A DNA stretch of 8,096 nt, taken from the NCBI GenBank assembly GCA_026398545.1, contig JAPLSR010000475.1:1-8096 (forward strand), given 5' to 3'. Below the pieces are notes generated by a model. The model saw nothing but the letters and a program-made list of their open reading frames with translations. It was not told where the DNA came from and did not search any database. This document shows, one piece after another, positions 6,454-8,096 of the stretch. Both the position numbers and the translations under genes were made by a program. Position 1 is the first letter of the stretch; the number at the start of each line of letters is the position of its first letter. Origin of the DNA: Candidatus Sumerlaeota bacterium. GTDB lineage: Bacteria > Sumerlaeota > Sumerlaeia > MWCT01.

Positions 6454-8096
6454 ATGAATAAGAAACTTGCCGCAGGTTTTATTTTTCTGTTCTTTATCAT
6501 TACGTCCCTGCTTTTTGCTCAGGGACAAACAAGAATCGTCTATGACACGTGGGGAATCAGCGGTTTTGAGTTCTATGGAAATCAGATTTATTACTGGAAG
6601 GCGGGCGGTAATTGCGGAACATCGTTCGTGAACTCCCATATCAGAATTGTCCCTCAAAATGCGGTATCGCTACCGTATACGGCGAGCAATTGCTCTATGA
6701 TGGAGATGCCTGACAATAATGCGGCGCGCGATGCAAATTATTTTTATTTCCCCATGGACAAGGAAATCAAACGCGTTGCGGTGAACGCCACTTGGGATGT
6801 CATTGGTCCCTCAAGCCTGCCCACAGTTATTGAGACCGAATTCTTCGGCTCTATTATCTGTTACTCGGGACGGCTATACTGGTGTGAAAAAAACTCGCCC
6901 ACCCTGTCTCATATAGTCAGCGCCAGAGTGGATGGAGGCGACAAAAAGACTGAAGTTACAATAACCGGTGGCGGCGGTAATGTCAGCGTCATCCAGTTTG
7001 GCGTTTATACCTATAGTGATGACTTACACAATCTGCACCCGGCAATTTTCTATATCACCTGGAGCGCCAGTCAGTATGACCTCTGGCGCCATGAGTTGAG
7101 CGCCGCTCCGGAAACGTCGGTTTATCTGACGCGGGATGTATACTTCTTCAAACCTCAGCGGATGCCGGATGGTTCAGACCGACTCTTCTGCCTGAGGCAG
7201 GCATCCATCGGGCGAACCGAGCCGTATGCTTATGTATGGCGGCTTGACCCCGTGAGCGGGATAGGCGTGTCACTTTATCTGAGTCCCCTTGCAAACACAC
7301 TTGTCAGTCTGGATACGGATTCCACGCGGATCTACTGGATTGAGAATACAAACGAGGCTTCCTATAATATTTTTATCAAAAGGAAGAGTCTTACGGCAGC
7401 GCCTGCGGCAACACCGGACGCCATTTGGAATTACAGTGCATCACAATGCACCAATATCCGAAGCGATAGCAATTATATTTATTACCTTGAGTTTGACCAA
7501 ATATGGAAACTCAACGCTAACACCCAGCCTCTCACGGTAGATTTACGCGCCACGTATCTCGAAGCCGTGCAAACAGTCCAGCGCCTCAACCCCACTCCCG
7601 ATTTTCCCGATGTCCAACTTGTGGCGACCAAGCCCACATTTGTGCGTGGTTATGCAGAGCTGGTGCATAGTGATTTTGGGCAGCAGATTTACAGATGCGG
7701 CGCACGGCTGCGAGGGTATAGAGGCGCCACGCAATTGCCAGGTTCGCCGCTAAGCCCCCTGAACGACCCCCAGATTAGCAGTAATTCCAGTGCGTCATAC
7801 ACCCGTGCCGATGTGAATGGGAATTTCCTCTTCCAACTGCCAAGGTCATGGGTTCAGCCTGGGCAATTGCGTCTGGTCCTTTCGATTAATCCCTTCTGGA
7901 TTGGTCCTGAAGTGGAGTCCGTCCGAGCCAATAATACCATTGAGCATACCTTCACAGTCCAGGATAAAGGATTCCCATGCGCGGTATTTATCCCTGTCCG
8001 CGTGGAGGGCATACCGGAATACTCTATTCAACAGTTGCCCCGTTTTGGTGACATCATTGCCCGTGCGGAGAGTTTTCTTCCTATCAGGGCGATAGA
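6454..8096 (+). CDS. Large secreted protein: propeller-like repeats then pre-protease module (C-terminus beyond window)
   Basis: The frame is open for 547 codons and runs off the right edge. A clear signal peptide covers residues 1-22 (MNKK, then FIFLFFIITSLLFAQG). Residues about 30-355 contain recurring short strands typical of beta-propeller blades: GFEFYGNQIYYWKAG (38-52), GSIICYSGRLYWCEKN (132-147), STRIYWIENTNEASYNIF (290-307) and SNYIYYLEFDQIWKLN (339-354). Residues 386-519 form a different module: DVQLVATKPTFVRGY, LPGSPLSPLNDP (428-439), ADVNGNFLFQLPRSW (452-466), nNT at 494-495 region and FIPVRVEG (512-519). From memory this pattern occurs directly before snapalysin/M43-like zinc protease domains in large secreted bacterial proteins, so the missing C-terminal part may be a protease. 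That is inference. The role would be extracellular binding and perhaps proteolysis. The start is ATG 6454 with AGGGG five bases upstream. Confidence 0.85.
   Translation, partial: MNKKLAAGFIFLFFIITSLLFAQGQTRIVYDTWGISGFEFYGNQIYYWKAGGNCGTSFVNSHIRIVPQNAVSLPYTASNCSMMEMPDNNAARDANYFYFPMDKEIKRVAVNATWDVIGPSSLPTVIETEFFGSIICYSGRLYWCEKNSPTLSHIVSARVDGGDKKTEVTITGGGGNVSVIQFGVYTYSDDLHNLHPAIFYITWSASQYDLWRHELSAAPETSVYLTRDVYFFKPQRMPDGSDRLFCLRQASIGRTEPYAYVWRLDPVSGIGVSLYLSPLANTLVSLDTDSTRIYWIENTNEASYNIFIKRKSLTAAPAATPDAIWNYSASQCTNIRSDSNYIYYLEFDQIWKLNANTQPLTVDLRATYLEAVQTVQRLNPTPDFPDVQLVATKPTFVRGYAELVHSDFGQQIYRCGARLRGYRGATQLPGSPLSPLNDPQISSNSSASYTRADVNGNFLFQLPRSWVQPGQLRLVLSINPFWIGPEVESVRANNTIEHTFTVQDKGFPCAVFIPVRVEGIPEYSIQQLPRFGDIIARAESFLPIRAI

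Noticed and set aside
6364..6657. 97-codon minus-strand frame over the start of the large secreted gene
   Set aside because: It is antisense to a well-supported signal peptide with its own ribosome site, and it has no recognisable domain.
1..8096. tRNA, rRNA, CRISPR array, insertion sequence, rho-independent terminators
   Set aside because: I looked in the gaps and at gene ends and saw no cloverleaf, regular spaced repeat, transposase motif or GC-rich hairpin followed by a T-run.

Overview
The window looks like chromosomal DNA of an uncultured, probably Gram-negative-type bacterium. It has three large or medium signal-peptide proteins built from extracellular modules (CBM-like jelly rolls, a FlgD-type Ig domain, a glycoside-hydrolase-like barrel, LVIVD-type and other beta-propeller repeats, a presumed pre-protease module). 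These modules are common in metagenome-derived candidate phyla of the FCB/PVC neighbourhood, such as Sumerlaeota, Hydrogenedentota or KSB1-like lineages. No marker gene is present, so the phylum is inference only.

Layout. Positions 1-2655 (minus strand, running off the left edge) hold one continuous 885-codon reading frame for a secreted multidomain glycoside-hydrolase-like protein. Just upstream in the same direction (2692-2994) is a 100-residue cytoplasmic protein with a CPEC zinc knuckle and a charged helical tail, probably in the same operon. Positions 3060-4999 (minus) hold a tightly coupled pair: an HD-domain dNTP triphosphohydrolase-like enzyme of the SAMHD1/EF1143/YwfO type, followed with a 1-base overlap by a YwgA-like winged-helix protein. 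This pair and the 369-base gene-free stretch beside it (5000-5368) are clearly AT-rich compared with the GC-rich left gene, which suggests transfer as a unit.

The right part is on the plus strand. Positions 5369-6361 encode a secreted protein resembling a gluzincin-type metalloprotease but with EExxH where HExxH is expected. Positions 6454-8096 (running off the right edge) encode the N-terminal part of a large secreted protein, with propeller-like repeats followed by a module that I believe commonly precedes a zinc metalloprotease domain.

The secreted genes on both flanks suggest extracellular polymer binding or processing. The central HD/winged-helix pair has a different character: intracellular nucleotide metabolism, possibly phage defence or a toxin-antitoxin-like control unit. 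I see no tRNA, rRNA, CRISPR array, insertion sequence or clear rho-independent terminator.
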